DNA of 64,000 nucleotides, taken from positions 62,001-126,000 of the forward strand of contig NZ_JAHCTA010000005.1 of NCBI RefSeq assembly GCF_018474025.1, read 5' to 3'. The stretch comes from Alteromonas oceanisediminis (GTDB lineage: Bacteria > Pseudomonadota > Gammaproteobacteria > Enterobacterales > Alteromonadaceae). The first letter of the stretch is position 1. Each line of letters opens with the position of its first letter. The notes beneath the pieces were generated by a model, which was given only the letters and a program-made list of their open reading frames with translations, had not been told where the DNA came from and did no database searches. A program made the translations under genes and the position numbers. This document shows, one piece after another, positions 47,316 through 57,939 of this stretch.

Positions 47316-49757
47316 ATGACCAAGCGGCTGAGTATTGCACAGAAGCTGGTTATTGTGTTGATATCTTTGTTAATCGTGTTCAGTATCGCCCTGTCGAGTT
47401 TACTGATCAACGGTGCTAATCAGGAACTCACCAACCAACAACAGCGCATTCAATCGCAATACTATAAACAATACCAATTGTTTAATAATTTCATCAGTGA
47501 GCGGATCACTGGGTATATCGAGAGCTTTGCGGGTGACGTGTACGACGGAGAAAGTTCCAGTATCCAACAGGACCTTTTTGATCGCTTCGATATGTTGCAA
47601 ATGCGATGGCAGGTGGACAACATCTGGTTGGTTGAGGATACCGGCGACGTATCGTTTGAGACTGCCGTATTGCCGACAAGCGCACAGACCTTCTTCAAGA
47701 ATAACGTTTCTCAGCTACAACGACCTACCGGCCGCGTTTTTTGCTTGCCACGGTGTGCGCATTTTCTCGGTGTGCCCGTGATGACAAACCAAGCGGGGCA
47801 AACTGCAATAATCGGTGTGGAATATCCATTGTCAGAACTGTTGGCCACCTTCGCCATGTCTGCTGACGCCCGCGTGGCTGTAGTTTCTGTCAAGGAGCGC
47901 AGCGAAGCAGACACGCAGGCACTACTTCACATTGAAGGCGTATTAACGGCAAGCAACTTACAGCGATTTACCGCGTTGATTGAGAGCATTCCTGCAAGCT
48001 TGGATATGCAGAGTCTCTATCAGTATGGGCATGTGGTAACCACAGATGACGAAGCCTTGTTGCTTAACTTGATCCCGGTAAGCCAGCAATTTAACAACAA
48101 TCGTTACATTCTGACGGTGACCGATATCAGTGAGCGTTATTTTGCGTTGCGCAACTATTACGTTGTAGTTATCAGTGGCGCGGTGCTATTGAGTGGGTGT
48201 TTTATTCTACTGGTGGTGCTGTTGCTGCGCAGTTATCGGCGCAAGTTAGAAAATCTGACTGAACGACTCCCGTTGTTAGCTGAAAATCGCTTTGATGAAT
48301 TCAGAGAGTTGAGCATGCCTAAATCTATCTGGTTCGAAGATGAGCTGGACCAATTAGAACATGCAGCCGAATCATTGGGCCGTAATCTGGAGAAACTCAA
48401 CAGACAATCCCATCAGGATCAGGTTCAGCTTGAAAAAATGGCCATGTTTGATGCGTTAACCGGTTTACCAAACCGCAGCATGCTGATGTTTCAGTTAGAT
48501 AAACACATCGCGCTTTTAAAGCGTGCCGAAGGTGCTGTTGCTTTTATGTTTATGGATATTGATGATTTTAAGCGTATTAACGACACCCACGGCCACAGTA
48601 TCGGCGACCGATTACTGAAAAAAGTCGCCAAAAGAATTACGTTTCAATTGCGTGAAACCGATATTGCTGCGCGTTTCGGCGGCGATGAATACGGTATTTT
48701 ACTGCCTGATATCGCAGAGCAAAAAGATGCTGAGCAGGTCGCAGAAAAGATTATTGAAAGCTTTACCAGGCCGTTTGAGGTTAAAGAGTTCACTTTTTTC
48801 ATCAATGTGAGTATTGGCGTCGCATTAACCGACCACGTTGATATAACCGCCGCTGAACTTTTACGTCACGCCGACATTGCTATGTATGAAGCCAAGTCCG
48901 TGTCGCAGTCTGCGTTCAAAACCTATGATTCGGCCATGAATTCTAAGTTGCAGCGACGTGTAGAGCTTGAAAATGAAGCGCGGGTGGCACTCAAAGAAGA
49001 TCAGTTTTATTTAGCACTCCAGCCAAAGGTCGATTTGCGCAGCGGTACCTTAGTGGGTTTCGAAGCTCTTATCCGCTGGAATCACCCAGAGAAAGGTGCG
49101 GTCTCGCCAGCCGAGTTTATTCCTGTGTTAGAGAAAACTTCGCTGATGATGCAGCTTGACTATTGGGTTATAGCGCGGTCGATGTCACTGTTGGCAGAGT
49201 TATCACTGAATGGATATAACGATATAGGCATGGCAATTAATGTCTCGGCTAAGCAGTTTCTAGACAATAACTTAGTTGACTATCTTGAGCAGCAATTGCG
49301 CCATTATAACCTCGCGCCTGAACGCATCGAGCTGGAATTAACGGAAACCAGTCTGGTTGAGGATTTAGCGCGGGCCTGTGAAGTGATGAACGAGGTGCGA
49401 GCGCTCGGCTGTCGAATTGCCATTGATGATTTTGGCACTGGCTATTCATCGCTGAGCTACTTAAAAGCGATGCCTGCCGATGTGGTCAAAATTGATCAGT
49501 CGTTTGTTAGCGGGATGCTTGATGACCAAAGCGACCGGAATATCGTTTTTTCGGCGATTTCCATGGTTAAAGGCTTAGGTGTCACGGTAGTCGCGGAGGG
49601 AATTGAGTCCTACGCGCAGTACGAACTGCTATGTCATTTTGAGTGTCATCTCGGTCAAGGGTATTTTATCTCTCGGCCCATTAGCGAAAAAGACTTGTGG
49701 CAAACCTTGCTGGAAAATTGCCATGACGGTGTGTGGAAAATCTCTAACGTAAGCTAA
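47316..49757 (+). CDS. Membrane GGDEF-EAL sensor protein
   Basis: The 813-residue protein should make and/or break c-di-GMP. It has two membrane helices (about 10-32 and 282-306) that flank a 250-residue periplasmic sensor region with a CLPRC cysteine pair near residue 143. A HAMP-like linker leads to GGDEF (FDALTGLPNRS near 380; FGGDEY near 452, with the RETD inhibitory-site motif five residues before) and EAL (EALIRW near 586; NVSAKQF; ELTET; DDFGTGYSS; VVAEGIES). All usual EAL metal and catalytic residues are present. GGDEY in place of GGDEF leaves cyclase activity open. The two upstream genes probably supply its input. Confidence 0.92.
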   Translation: MTKRLSIAQKLVIVLISLLIVFSIALSSLLINGANQELTNQQQRIQSQYYKQYQLFNNFISERITGYIESFAGDVYDGESSSIQQDLFDRFDMLQMRWQVDNIWLVEDTGDVSFETAVLPTSAQTFFKNNVSQLQRPTGRVFCLPRCAHFLGVPVMTNQAGQTAIIGVEYPLSELLATFAMSADARVAVVSVKERSEADTQALLHIEGVLTASNLQRFTALIESIPASLDMQSLYQYGHVVTTDDEALLLNLIPVSQQFNNNRYILTVTDISERYFALRNYYVVVISGAVLLSGCFILLVVLLLRSYRRKLENLTERLPLLAENRFDEFRELSMPKSIWFEDELDQLEHAAESLGRNLEKLNRQSHQDQVQLEKMAMFDALTGLPNRSMLMFQLDKHIALLKRAEGAVAFMFMDIDDFKRINDTHGHSIGDRLLKKVAKRITFQLRETDIAARFGGDEYGILLPDIAEQKDAEQVAEKIIESFTRPFEVKEFTFFINVSIGVALTDHVDITAAELLRHADIAMYEAKSVSQSAFKTYDSAMNSKLQRRVELENEARVALKEDQFYLALQPKVDLRSGTLVGFEALIRWNHPEKGAVSPAEFIPVLEKTSLMMQLDYWVIARSMSLLAELSLNGYNDIGMAINVSAKQFLDNNLVDYLEQQLRHYNLAPERIELELTETSLVEDLARACEVMNEVRALGCRIAIDDFGTGYSSLSYLKAMPADVVKIDQSFVSGMLDDQSDRNIVFSAISMVKGLGVTVVAEGIESYAQYELLCHFECHLGQGYFISRPISEKDLWQTLLENCHDGVWKISNVS

Positions 49758-49881
49758 ACGTATTGCTCTAACCAACTTAGTGTTCGAGAAACTCAACAAT
49801 TAACTCTGTCAATCGAACGTACTTTACTGTACGACCTCCCTTAGGTTTATTATTATGTCATCTCACCCACCGGAGGTAGCA

Positions 49882-51078
49882 ATGTCTAATGCATTTTTGG
49901 CGCATCTCAGCCAGCAAATTGAGACCGTAAAAAACGACGGCCTGTATAAAAAAGAGCGCGTCATCAACACGCAACAGCAAGCCGATATACGGGTATCTGG
50001 CGGCGAAAGCGTAATCAATTTTTGCGCCAATAATTATTTGGGGTTAGCTAATCATCCTGATTTGATTGCGGCGGCAAAAGCCGGTTTAGATTCACACGGG
50101 TTTGGGGTTGCGTCAGTGCGCTTCATTTGTGGAACGCAAGACATTCACAAGCAGCTAGAACAAAAAATCAGTGACTTTTTGGGCATGGAAGACACCATAC
50201 TTTACCCGTCTTGCTTCGATGCCAATGGTGGTTTATTTGAGACTATTCTTGATCCAGAAGACGCGATCATTTCCGACGCGCTGAATCACGCCAGCATCAT
50301 TGACGGCGTCCGGTTAAGTAAGGCAAAACGCTACCGTTACGCGAGTAATGATATGACTGCACTTGAAGAACAGCTGAAGAAAGCTGTTGCCGATGGTGCC
50401 CGGCACAAGTTAATTGCGACCGACGGTGTTTTTTCGATGGATGGCGTGATTGCGAATTTGAAAGGCGTGTGCGATCTGGCTGAAAAGTACGGCGCAATGG
50501 TGATGGTGGACGACTGTCATGCTACCGGGTTTGTTGGAGAACAAGGTCGTGGCAGCCATGAATACTGTGAAGTGATGGGCCGCGTGGATATCATTACCGG
50601 CACATTGGGTAAGGCGCTGGGCGGAGCCTCGGGCGGATTCACGTCGGGTAAAAAAGAGGTGGTCGAGTGGCTACGCCAGCGGTCACGCCCCTATCTGTTT
50701 TCCAATTCAGTTGCGCCACCAATTGTATCAGCATCGCTCAAGGTGTTTGACATGATGGAACAGGGAGCCGATTTACGCGCAGCGGTCAAACGCAATGCCG
50801 CACATTTTCGTCAGCGTATGGAAGATGCTGGTTTTACCTTGTCGGGTAAAGACCACGCGATTATCCCAGTTATGCTTGGCGACGCTAAGCTGGCTAGCGA
50901 TATGGCTGACCAGTTGCTGGAAAAAGGAATTTACGTGATTGGATTCTCATTTCCAGTGGTGCCGAAAGGTCAGGCGCGTATTCGTACACAAATGTCTGCA
51001 GCGCACTCCATTGAACACGTCGACAAAGCGGTCGATGCGTTCATTGAGGTTGGTCGCTCATTAGGAGTGCTTCAATGA
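49882..51078 (+). CDS. kbl: 2-amino-3-ketobutyrate CoA ligase (Kbl)
   Basis: Kbl splits 2-amino-3-ketobutyrate to glycine and acetyl-CoA, the second step of threonine breakdown. ATG 49882 is chosen over 49855 because GGAGG (49872-49876) lies just before it and the resulting 398 residues match E. coli. The PLP lysine is Lys244 in [13 protein letters not shown]. The gene overlaps tdh (ATGA), its pathway partner. A short inverted repeat CGTAC-N6-GTACG at 49818-49833 lies upstream. Confidence 0.97.
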   Translation: MSNAFLAHLSQQIETVKNDGLYKKERVINTQQQADIRVSGGESVINFCANNYLGLANHPDLIAAAKAGLDSHGFGVASVRFICGTQDIHKQLEQKISDFLGMEDTILYPSCFDANGGLFETILDPEDAIISDALNHASIIDGVRLSKAKRYRYASNDMTALEEQLKKAVADGARHKLIATDGVFSMDGVIANLKGVCDLAEKYGAMVMVDDCHATGFVGEQGRGSHEYCEVMGRVDIITGTLGKALGGASGGFTSGKKEVVEWLRQRSRPYLFSNSVAPPIVSASLKVFDMMEQGADLRAAVKRNAAHFRQRMEDAGFTLSGKDHAIIPVMLGDAKLASDMADQLLEKGIYVIGFSFPVVPKGQARIRTQMSAAHSIEHVDKAVDAFIEVGRSLGVLQ

Positions 51079-52103
51079 AGTCGCTTGCAAAACAACATGC
51101 CGAAAAGGGTATCTGGTTAGTCGATAACCCAATGCCACCCGTGGGGCATAACGATTTATTAATTAAAATCCGAAAAACCGCCATCTGCGGCACCGATATG
51201 CACATCTATCAATGGGATGATTGGTCGCAGAAGACTATTCCGGTGCCGATGATTGTCGGTCACGAGTATGTGGGCGAAGTGGTCGATATGGGCAGCGAAG
51301 TGCAAGGCTTCAAAAAAGGTGACCGTGTTTCCGGTGAGGGTCATATCACGTGCGGGTATTGTCGCAATTGCCGTGCCGGGCGCCGCCATTTATGCCGCAA
51401 CACCCAAGGCGTTGGTGTGAATCGTCAGGGCGCGTTTGCCGAGTATCTGGTTATTCCTGCGTTCAATGCGTTTAAAATCCCGCATAACATCAGTGATGAT
51501 CTGGCTGCCATTTTTGATCCCTTTGGGAATGCAGTGCATACCGCGCTTAGTTTTGACCTGGTTGGAGAGGATGTGCTGATCACCGGCGCTGGACCCATCG
51601 GCATCATGGCGGCAGCAGTCGCAAAGCATGTGGGAGCGCGCTATGTAGTGATCACAGATGTTAATCCCTACCGCTTAGCATTAGCTAAAAAGATGGGCGC
51701 GACACGCGCTGTCAACGTGTCAGAAGAAGATTTGAAAACCGTGATGGACGAGCTAGGGATGACAGAAGGCTTTGATGTTGGACTGGAAATGTCGGGCGTC
51801 CCTTCCGCGTTACATACCATGTTACAGCGCATGAATAACGGCGGAAAGATAGCCATGCTAGGCATTCCCCCAGGCGATGTTGCAATTGACTGGAATCAAG
51901 TGATCTTCAAAGGACTCATGATCAAAGGAGTGTATGGTCGTGAAATGTTTGAAACCTGGTACAAAATGGCAAGTTTGCTGCAAAGTGGGCTGGACCTATC
52001 GCCAATTATTACACATCAATTTGATGTCGATGATTTCCAACAGGGTTTTGATACCATGGGCTCAGGCCAATCCGGTAAAGTGATTTTGAACTGGGGTAAA
52101 TAA
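51075..52103 (+). CDS. tdh: L-threonine 3-dehydrogenase
   Basis: Tdh oxidises threonine to 2-amino-3-ketobutyrate with NAD+. The 342-residue medium-chain dehydrogenase has the catalytic zinc ligand Cys38 in [25 protein letters not shown] near residue 63, the structural zinc loop [15 protein letters not shown] near residue 93-107, and an NAD loop [17 protein letters not shown] near residue 165. It is coupled to kbl upstream and to glpE downstream (TAATG). Confidence 0.97.
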   Translation: MKSLAKQHAEKGIWLVDNPMPPVGHNDLLIKIRKTAICGTDMHIYQWDDWSQKTIPVPMIVGHEYVGEVVDMGSEVQGFKKGDRVSGEGHITCGYCRNCRAGRRHLCRNTQGVGVNRQGAFAEYLVIPAFNAFKIPHNISDDLAAIFDPFGNAVHTALSFDLVGEDVLITGAGPIGIMAAAVAKHVGARYVVITDVNPYRLALAKKMGATRAVNVSEEDLKTVMDELGMTEGFDVGLEMSGVPSALHTMLQRMNNGGKIAMLGIPPGDVAIDWNQVIFKGLMIKGVYGREMFETWYKMASLLQSGLDLSPIITHQFDVDDFQQGFDTMGSGQSGKVILNWGK

Positions 52104-52429
52104 TGACGGAATTCGCGCATATCGATGTGAATAAGACTGAACAGATGATGCAGAATAGTCAGGCGGCTATTGTGGATATTCGCGATGAACAGTCCTTTGC
52201 GGCTGGGCACATGCCCGGCGCATATCACCTCACGAACGGCTCATTACATGATTTTACTCAGCGTACCGATTTCGATAAGCCGGTTATTGTTGTGTGTTAT
52301 CACGGTATCAGCAGCCAGCAGGCTGCGCAGTTTCTTATTCATCAGGGCTATGAAGAAGTTTATAGTATGGACGGGGGTTTTGAAGCCTGGAAACAGTCTT
52401 TTCCGTTTGAAACAGGCGCGGCAGATTGA
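52103..52429 (+). CDS. glpE: Thiosulfate sulfurtransferase GlpE
   Basis: GlpE is a single-domain rhodanese that moves sulfane sulfur from thiosulfate to acceptors such as thioredoxin. The 108-residue protein has the active-site loop CYHGISS starting at Cys65, as in E. coli GlpE, plus [20 protein letters not shown] near residue 23. Start and stop overlap the neighbours (TAATG with tdh, TTGA with glpG), so it is part of one message with kbl-tdh. Confidence 0.95.
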   Translation: MTEFAHIDVNKTEQMMQNSQAAIVDIRDEQSFAAGHMPGAYHLTNGSLHDFTQRTDFDKPVIVVCYHGISSQQAAQFLIHQGYEEVYSMDGGFEAWKQSFPFETGAAD

Positions 52430-53301
52430 GCCAAGAGCTGATCCAATTTAATCAGGAGTCCGCTGCGCGGCTTTTAACCTCTCACCTCAACGCGCACGGG
52501 ATACCCGCTCACTATAAGTGGGTAGCGTCGGAGCGTCATGCGGTTGTGCTGCACGACTTAGTTCACGTAAAACGCGCGGTGGAACTCACTGAAGCGTTTA
52601 TCGAAAATCCGACGTCTCCGCAATATCAGCAGGACGCGTGGCTCGTTGGTGAGCAGGCGCGTCAGCCAGTCGATTTGGGTTTAGGGCATTTGCAACCGGC
52701 TAAGCTCTTGAAGACACCGTTTACTGCGCTGGTGGGTATTGTCTGTGTCAGCGTCTTTGTTGCGACCATGCTGGGATTCTTTGCGGGCATACAGCAATGG
52801 TTTTTTATTCAACCACTGCACGCTATCGCTGAGTCTAATCAATGGTGGCGACTCATCTCACCTGATTTCATCCACTTTTCTGCGCTGCATCTGGTGTTTA
52901 ACCTGCTGTGGTGGCTAATGCTGGGTTCGCAGATAGAGCGTCGGCTCGGCTTTAGTACGCTATTTATTGTGTTTATTCTGTCCAGTGTGTTTTCCAATGT
53001 CGCTCAGCTGTGGGTAAGCGGCGCCAACTTTGGCGGTTTGTCAGGTGTTGTGTACGCGCTAGTGGGATTTGTATGGTGGTTAGGGTGGTTGCGCCCTCAA
53101 TGGGGTATTAACTTACCCAAGCCAGTTATCGGCTTTTTGTTGGTTTGGTTGGTCATTGGGTATGCTGACGTGTTGTGGATATCGATGGCCAATACCGCGC
53201 ATACGGTTGGTCTATTCAGTGGTTGTATCGGGGCATTTATCGTTGCACAGCTTAAACCGCAACAACGTGTATCAGAGATTACCCCTGATAAAGATATTTA
53301 G
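52426..53301 (+). CDS. glpG: Rhomboid intramembrane serine protease GlpG
   Basis: GlpG cuts membrane proteins within the bilayer. The 291-residue protein starts at TTG 52426, overlapping the glpE stop. An N-terminal cytoplasmic domain covers about residues 1-90 and six membrane helices follow. The catalytic serine is Ser206 in [12 protein letters not shown] and the histidine is His259 in [12 protein letters not shown], each five residues later than Ser201 and His254 in E. coli. Both are intact. The 3' end overlaps the convergent FliL-like gene by 23 bases. Confidence 0.95.
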   Translation: MSQELIQFNQESAARLLTSHLNAHGIPAHYKWVASERHAVVLHDLVHVKRAVELTEAFIENPTSPQYQQDAWLVGEQARQPVDLGLGHLQPAKLLKTPFTALVGIVCVSVFVATMLGFFAGIQQWFFIQPLHAIAESNQWWRLISPDFIHFSALHLVFNLLWWLMLGSQIERRLGFSTLFIVFILSSVFSNVAQLWVSGANFGGLSGVVYALVGFVWWLGWLRPQWGINLPKPVIGFLLVWLVIGYADVLWISMANTAHTVGLFSGCIGAFIVAQLKPQQRVSEITPDKDI

Positions 53302-53713
53302 TAAAAATAACATCTTTGATAATCGGGTTGCCGGTTTCCGCTTGCAGCCTTTCCTGTAGCATTTGCAAGATAGTGCGGCGGATATCTTCGCGGCCAGTCA
53401 GCGACTTTACCTTATCTTCAGGTTGGCGGCCGAAAACCTCAATCACCAGTGCGCGCATCAATGGCATATGGTGTTCCACGATTTCTAGGTTATCTGCGTC
53501 GTCCAGCATCAACTCCACCGTAACGCGCACGTAGCCTAGTGTTCGCGCATTGCCGCTCAAGTAGTTGGTGATAATGTCTGGCTCTAAACCAATATAGGCG
53601 TATTCGGTTTGCTGGGCATGAGATGGCCACGATGCAATCACCACTATCCACGCTGCTAGAAAACAGCGCACTGATATCAATAACTGCTTGGGCATAAAAC
53701 GGCATCGAAACAT
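53279..53713 (-). CDS. Exported FliL-like protein
   Basis: The 144-residue protein resembles FliL, which sits at the flagellar motor, mainly in the C-terminal half: VRVTVELMLDDADNLEIVEHHMPLMRALVIEVFG and [12 protein letters not shown]. The N-terminus (CFLAAWIVVIASWPSHAQQ) looks like a cleavable signal peptide, where true FliL has a membrane anchor. ATG 53713 is chosen because GAGG lies five bases upstream. There are no flagellar genes nearby. A role outside the motor, or a second stator-associated protein, is possible. Confidence 0.8.
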   Translation of the reverse strand: MFRCRFMPKQLLISVRCFLAAWIVVIASWPSHAQQTEYAYIGLEPDIITNYLSGNARTLGYVRVTVELMLDDADNLEIVEHHMPLMRALVIEVFGRQPEDKVKSLTGREDIRRTILQMLQERLQAETGNPIIKDVIFTKYLYQG

Positions 53714-54074
53714 AGTCACCTCAATGATTAATGGGCTTAGCGTTGGCTAAAAAACATGCTTCCAAGCGCACTTATTTAACCTAAACTCGGGATAAACAGA
53801 TTCGTCCAGCAGCGCTTACGCTTGAAAGTACCCATTGTTTCTTAATTTGAGCACCTTGATCTTAAGATTGAGGCCACTACTGGATAACGTCGATTAACGT
53901 TAGCAGTAAACTCAAAGCTGTGCGGATCGTCTTATCCCAAGTCCAAATTAGTTTATCAAACTGTACTGTGAATTGTGCGGAATAAAAGCGCCTAAATAGC
54001 TATTTATTTGCGCTCAATGGTATGATTATCGGCAGCAAACTCTTTCTCTAAATTACCAATGTCTTGTCTTTTGA
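53714..54074. other. Divergent intergenic region, fliL-like/ubiC
   Basis: This 361-base gap has no ORF with family character. It contains the fliL-like promoter on the left and the ubiC promoter on the right, neither clear, though TATGAT at 54020-54025 is a -10 candidate for ubiC. A palindromic site lies at 53988-54013. Confidence 0.5.
53988..54013. promoter_or_regulatory. Palindrome upstream of ubiC
   Basis: A 14-bp perfect palindrome TAAATAGCTATTTA (53993-54006) is framed by GCGC at 53988-53991 and 54010-54013. It lies 62 bases before the ubiC start and just upstream of a TATGAT. Operator or cruciform; the binding protein is unknown. Confidence 0.4.
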
Positions 54075-54674
54075 ATGAATCACAGTAGCGAAATAATTAA
54101 TCAACCTCCAATGGGTAGCTGGCATCCGCCACATACGTTTACGTTAGAGGACGCGACGCTCGCAAACTGGCTACTTGATACTGGTTCGCTAACCGAGCGC
54201 TTACAGAGCCAGTGTCGCCAGTTGGATGTGAAAGTGTTGTTTCATGCTGAAGCTACACCTAGCGGAACGGAATCTGGCTTATTGAATCGTCACGATAGCC
54301 CGTTTTTTATTCGTGAAGTGATGCTGCTTGGCGATGGTGTACCTTGGGTGTTTGCGCGCTCAGTCATTCCGCGCGCGATAAATCAGGGCGAGCTGATTAA
54401 TCTGGGTAACCAGCCGCTAGGCAAGCGTATTTTTAACGATCCGCGCTTTAAACGCGGCGATTTTGCGCTATGCGCTACTCCTTATACGGCATTAAAAGCA
54501 CGTTTGGCAATCCACTTGAGCGATACAAGCCACAGTGATAACGACAACCTTTGTCAGGTTTATGGTCGCCGTTCCGTATTTAGCTTTTCAGCGCATAAAT
54601 TGTCGGTAGCTGAATGGTTTCTTCCAAGCGCGCCAGCTTATCAATTCAGCGAGGTCAGTGTCAGTGAGCGTTAA
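54075..54674 (+). CDS. ubiC: Chorismate pyruvate-lyase UbiC
   Basis: UbiC converts chorismate to 4-hydroxybenzoate, the first committed step of ubiquinone synthesis. The 199-residue protein has the family segments [13 protein letters not shown] near residue 32, [20 protein letters not shown] near residue 80 and YGRRSVFSF near residue 164. The sequence after it overlaps ubiA by 17 bases. Confidence 0.94.
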   Translation: MNHSSEIINQPPMGSWHPPHTFTLEDATLANWLLDTGSLTERLQSQCRQLDVKVLFHAEATPSGTESGLLNRHDSPFFIREVMLLGDGVPWVFARSVIPRAINQGELINLGNQPLGKRIFNDPRFKRGDFALCATPYTALKARLAIHLSDTSHSDNDNLCQVYGRRSVFSFSAHKLSVAEWFLPSAPAYQFSEVSVSER

Positions 54675-55536
54675 CTTACCTAAACGATCGACACTGTTTG
54701 GATTGTGGCAACTGATGCGCGCCGACAAGCCCATCGGTATTTATCTGTTACTTTGGCCGACATTCTGGGCAATATTGATTGCTGCCCAGGGTGAGCCCAG
54801 TCTACACATTTCGATTGTATTTGCGCTGGGTGTTGTGGTTATGCGCTCTGCAGGGTGTGTGATCAACGATATTGCGGACAGGCGCGTTGATGGACAAGTA
54901 AAGCGCACCGCTCAGCGCCCTCTTGTTTCGGGGGCGGTTACATTATCGCAGGCACTGTGGTTGTTTGTGGGGTTAGTGTTGGCCGCATTTGCACTGGTGC
55001 TCACGTTAAATCTCAACACCATTCTACTATCGTTCGTTGCTTTGCTGCTTGCTGCAGTCTATCCATTGATGAAGCGTTACACGCACCTTCCGCAAGTTGT
55101 GCTGGGTGCGGCGTTTAGCTGGTCGATGCCGATGGCGGCCATGGCAATTTTGAATGAGATCCCCGCTTGGGTGTGGTGGCTCTATAGCGCGAACCTATTG
55201 TGGACCGTAGCGTACGACACTCAGTATGCCATGGTCGACCGTGATGACGACGTGCGCATTGGCGTGAAATCAACCGCCATTTTATTCGGTCAGTATGACT
55301 GGATCATTATTTCCCTTCTGCAAACAGCGTTTATTGCGCTGCTTTGTTACGTGGGGTGGATACTGCACTTTTCGCTGAGTTTTTATCTGTGCGTAGTATT
55401 TTCAGCTATATTGTTGATACGGCAGCAGATCAGAACGCGACAGCGAGAACGAGAAGCGTGCTTTAACGCATTTTTAAATAATCACTATGTCGGTTTGCTT
55501 ATAACACTCGGTATTGGATTACATTACTGGCTGTAG
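54658..55536 (+). CDS. ubiA: 4-hydroxybenzoate octaprenyltransferase UbiA
   Basis: UbiA attaches the polyprenyl chain to 4-hydroxybenzoate in the inner membrane. The 292-residue protein has eight or nine membrane helices and both Asp-rich motifs: [20 protein letters not shown] near residue 70 and [17 protein letters not shown] near residue 187. Start is GTG 54658 or GTG 54664, both inside ubiC, so translation is coupled. Confidence 0.95.
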   Translation: MSVSVNLPKRSTLFGLWQLMRADKPIGIYLLLWPTFWAILIAAQGEPSLHISIVFALGVVVMRSAGCVINDIADRRVDGQVKRTAQRPLVSGAVTLSQALWLFVGLVLAAFALVLTLNLNTILLSFVALLLAAVYPLMKRYTHLPQVVLGAAFSWSMPMAAMAILNEIPAWVWWLYSANLLWTVAYDTQYAMVDRDDDVRIGVKSTAILFGQYDWIIISLLQTAFIALLCYVGWILHFSLSFYLCVVFSAILLIRQQIRTRQREREACFNAFLNNHYVGLLITLGIGLHYWL

Positions 55537-55561
55537 GTGAACTTTTTAAGAGGAAAACAAT

Positions 55562-57514
55562 ATGCCTGGCGTCATTGCATCGTTGAGTAGCCCTGCGCAA
55601 AGCGTCATGTCAAATCTGCGTTTTTCAACCAAATTCACGCTCGTCAGTATTATCTTCCTTATCCCACTTTTGCTCAGCCTCATCCTACTGCAACGTGAGT
55701 ACAGTCGCGATATTGAGTTCAGCGAAACCGAAAAAGTGGGCCTGTCAATAATAGCAACCCTTCAAAAAGAACAGCTTGCTATCGCCACGGCTGCGATCAG
55801 AGGAACTCCACTCACTAACGCTGTACAATTAGACACTCACTCTTTGCCCGAAGTGAGTCAAAAGCGGATTGCTGAGGCGCTGGCTCGTTACCGAACAGCG
55901 ATTAAAGATCAACCAAACGATGCACAGAGTGTACTGAGCAGTTTGATGCAGACAGTGGCCGATCAAACCAATTTGGAGCTCGATCAGTCACTTGATAGCA
56001 GCTATTTGATCACTACGCTAGTGAATACTGTTCCGCAGTTGCAAGAGCAATTAGTCAGCACCGCAACGCTGGGTCGGCAGGTGCTGGTAACCGGCAGTTT
56101 TACGCCTGACACCTATATTGGTTTATCCAACGCCAATCAAAAACTTCCGTTGTTTATTGAAAATGTCGACCGTTCTGTGCGCGTTGCGCTGGCTGAGAAT
56201 ACAAGCGTTAGGGCCGCGCTGGCCAACCCTTGGGCTCGTTTACAAGAGCAACTTGTGCAATATCACAACACAGTGAGCCTTGAAATTCTTGACCCAGACA
56301 GCTTCGCAACCAATACAAGTAACTTTACCACCGCTAGCTTAAACTCCAGCAGCGCGATAGCAGAATTTGCTAAGCAAGCTCAGCCGGCACTGGCAACCTT
56401 ACTGGATGACCGCATCAACGATGCCACCTTTAAAAATCGGCTTGTGATTAGTGTGGCCATCGTTGCTGTTTTGCTGGCGTTTTATCTGTTTCTCGGTATG
56501 TATTTTTCGGTCACTGACACGGTGGCTCGTGTGGTAAACGCGGTTCATGCAATTGCAGGTGGTGATTTATCAACACGGGTCAAAGTGTGTACGAAAGACG
56601 AAATGCGCGCCATTGCAACAGATTTGAATTCCATGACCAGTAATTTGGAGCAGCTGGTCAAGCGCTTGAGTGAGGCCGCTACTACATTGAGTGGCTCGGC
56701 TGCCAGTTTAAAAACAATTACTACGCAGACGATCGACGGTGTACACCAGCAACAACAGGAAACAGCTCGTATTTCTGAGTCAATGGGTATGCTGACCGAA
56801 GTCGCCAGTAAGGTTGATAATAACTCTGAAACGGCCTCTCAGTCTTCGATTGAGGCGGAAAAAGAAGCTCATCAGAGCTTAATTCTGTTGGGCCGCCTAC
56901 AATCAGTAATGCAGGAGATGCAAACTGAGTCATCACGTTCACAAACTGCGCTCAACCGATTGGTAGAAGACAGCAAGGATATAGGTCAGGTGTCTAGTGC
57001 CATCAACGAAATTGCCGAGCAAACCAACTTGTTGGCGTTGAATGCGGCGATCGAGGCGGCGCGGGCTGGCGAACAGGGGCGAGGGTTCGCTGTGGTGGCG
57101 GATGAAGTGCGCACTTTAGCGCAGCGCACGCAGGCGCAGACAAATCAGATTCATGACATTATTACTCGCCTACAGCAGGCCACCAGTGAAACTTACCAAA
57201 GCATGGAACAGAGCCGGGAACAAATGAACCTCAGTGTGACAGAGGCCGAAGTGGTCGGCAAAGCGTTAAAACGGATCAGTGAAGTGGTTAGCACCATCAA
57301 TAAGATGAACACTGAAATATCGCAATCAGCGACAGAGCAAAGCAATGTGACACAGGCGGTGGCTGATCAGGTTGAGTCAATTGCTGCCATCAGTCAGGCA
57401 GCTAAAGGGGGAGCGGAACAAACCGATAATTCGGCGGAGCAACTGCTGTCCGTTGTAAAAACGTTAGAGCAGGAGCTTTCGGCTTTACAAAAGGGCACGC
57501 GCGCTGCCCGCTAA
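55562..57514 (+). CDS. Methyl-accepting chemotaxis protein
   Basis: This 650-residue chemoreceptor has membrane helices at about residues 31-46 and 297-318. They flank a 250-residue, mostly helical periplasmic domain of nitrate-sensor or four-helix-bundle type that I cannot assign further. A HAMP linker ([18 protein letters not shown]) follows, and the signalling tip [37 protein letters not shown] begins near residue 481. The C-terminus has no CheR-binding pentapeptide. AGAGGA stands before the ATG. The ligand is unknown. Confidence 0.93.
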   Translation: MPGVIASLSSPAQSVMSNLRFSTKFTLVSIIFLIPLLLSLILLQREYSRDIEFSETEKVGLSIIATLQKEQLAIATAAIRGTPLTNAVQLDTHSLPEVSQKRIAEALARYRTAIKDQPNDAQSVLSSLMQTVADQTNLELDQSLDSSYLITTLVNTVPQLQEQLVSTATLGRQVLVTGSFTPDTYIGLSNANQKLPLFIENVDRSVRVALAENTSVRAALANPWARLQEQLVQYHNTVSLEILDPDSFATNTSNFTTASLNSSSAIAEFAKQAQPALATLLDDRINDATFKNRLVISVAIVAVLLAFYLFLGMYFSVTDTVARVVNAVHAIAGGDLSTRVKVCTKDEMRAIATDLNSMTSNLEQLVKRLSEAATTLSGSAASLKTITTQTIDGVHQQQQETARISESMGMLTEVASKVDNNSETASQSSIEAEKEAHQSLILLGRLQSVMQEMQTESSRSQTALNRLVEDSKDIGQVSSAINEIAEQTNLLALNAAIEAARAGEQGRGFAVVADEVRTLAQRTQAQTNQIHDIITRLQQATSETYQSMEQSREQMNLSVTEAEVVGKALKRISEVVSTINKMNTEISQSATEQSNVTQAVADQVESIAAISQAAKGGAEQTDNSAEQLLSVVKTLEQELSALQKGTRAAR

Positions 57515-57518
57515 TCCG

Positions 57519-57773
57519 TTATTTCGACGTTGCGTCATTTGCTTCTAGCGCGTCAACGCGCGCTTCTAAGGCCTCAAGCTTTTCACGAGTACGGATCAGT
57601 ACTTGGGTCTGTACGTCAAACTCTTCTCGTGTGACTAAATCTAACTTTGACAGCTGCGATTGCAAAATTTGTTTGATACGTTGTTCGGCACCCTCCGCCA
57701 TGCTTTTAACTCCGGGAGGCACAGAGTCGGCGATTTGTTTTGCAATATCTTCAAGTTTTTTCGGGTCAAGCAT
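57519..57773 (-). CDS. ubiK: Ubiquinone synthesis accessory factor UbiK
   Basis: UbiK (YqiC/BMFP family) is a small coiled-coil protein that helps the Ubi complex, with UbiJ, in aerobic ubiquinone synthesis. The 84-residue product begins MLDPKKLEDIAKQIADSVPPGV and has the C-terminal heptad helix VLIRTREKLEALEARVDALEA. ATG 57773 is the family start; the frame runs 14 codons further without support. It lies four bases from the chemoreceptor stop, in convergent orientation. Confidence 0.93.
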   Translation of the reverse strand: MLDPKKLEDIAKQIADSVPPGVKSMAEGAEQRIKQILQSQLSKLDLVTREEFDVQTQVLIRTREKLEALEARVDALEANDATSK

Positions 57774-57939
57774 GTTGGATCCTTTAATCAGCGTTGAGTG
57801 CGGCCCGCCTAGCACCGCGGATGGCTATAGTGTAAACCGGCATGACGGACTTGCAATGATTAACCATGAATTTAACTCACAAACACTAAAAGTCGGGTAA
57901 ACTAGCGCCTTTATTTTTGCCGACATTCGATTCGAGATT

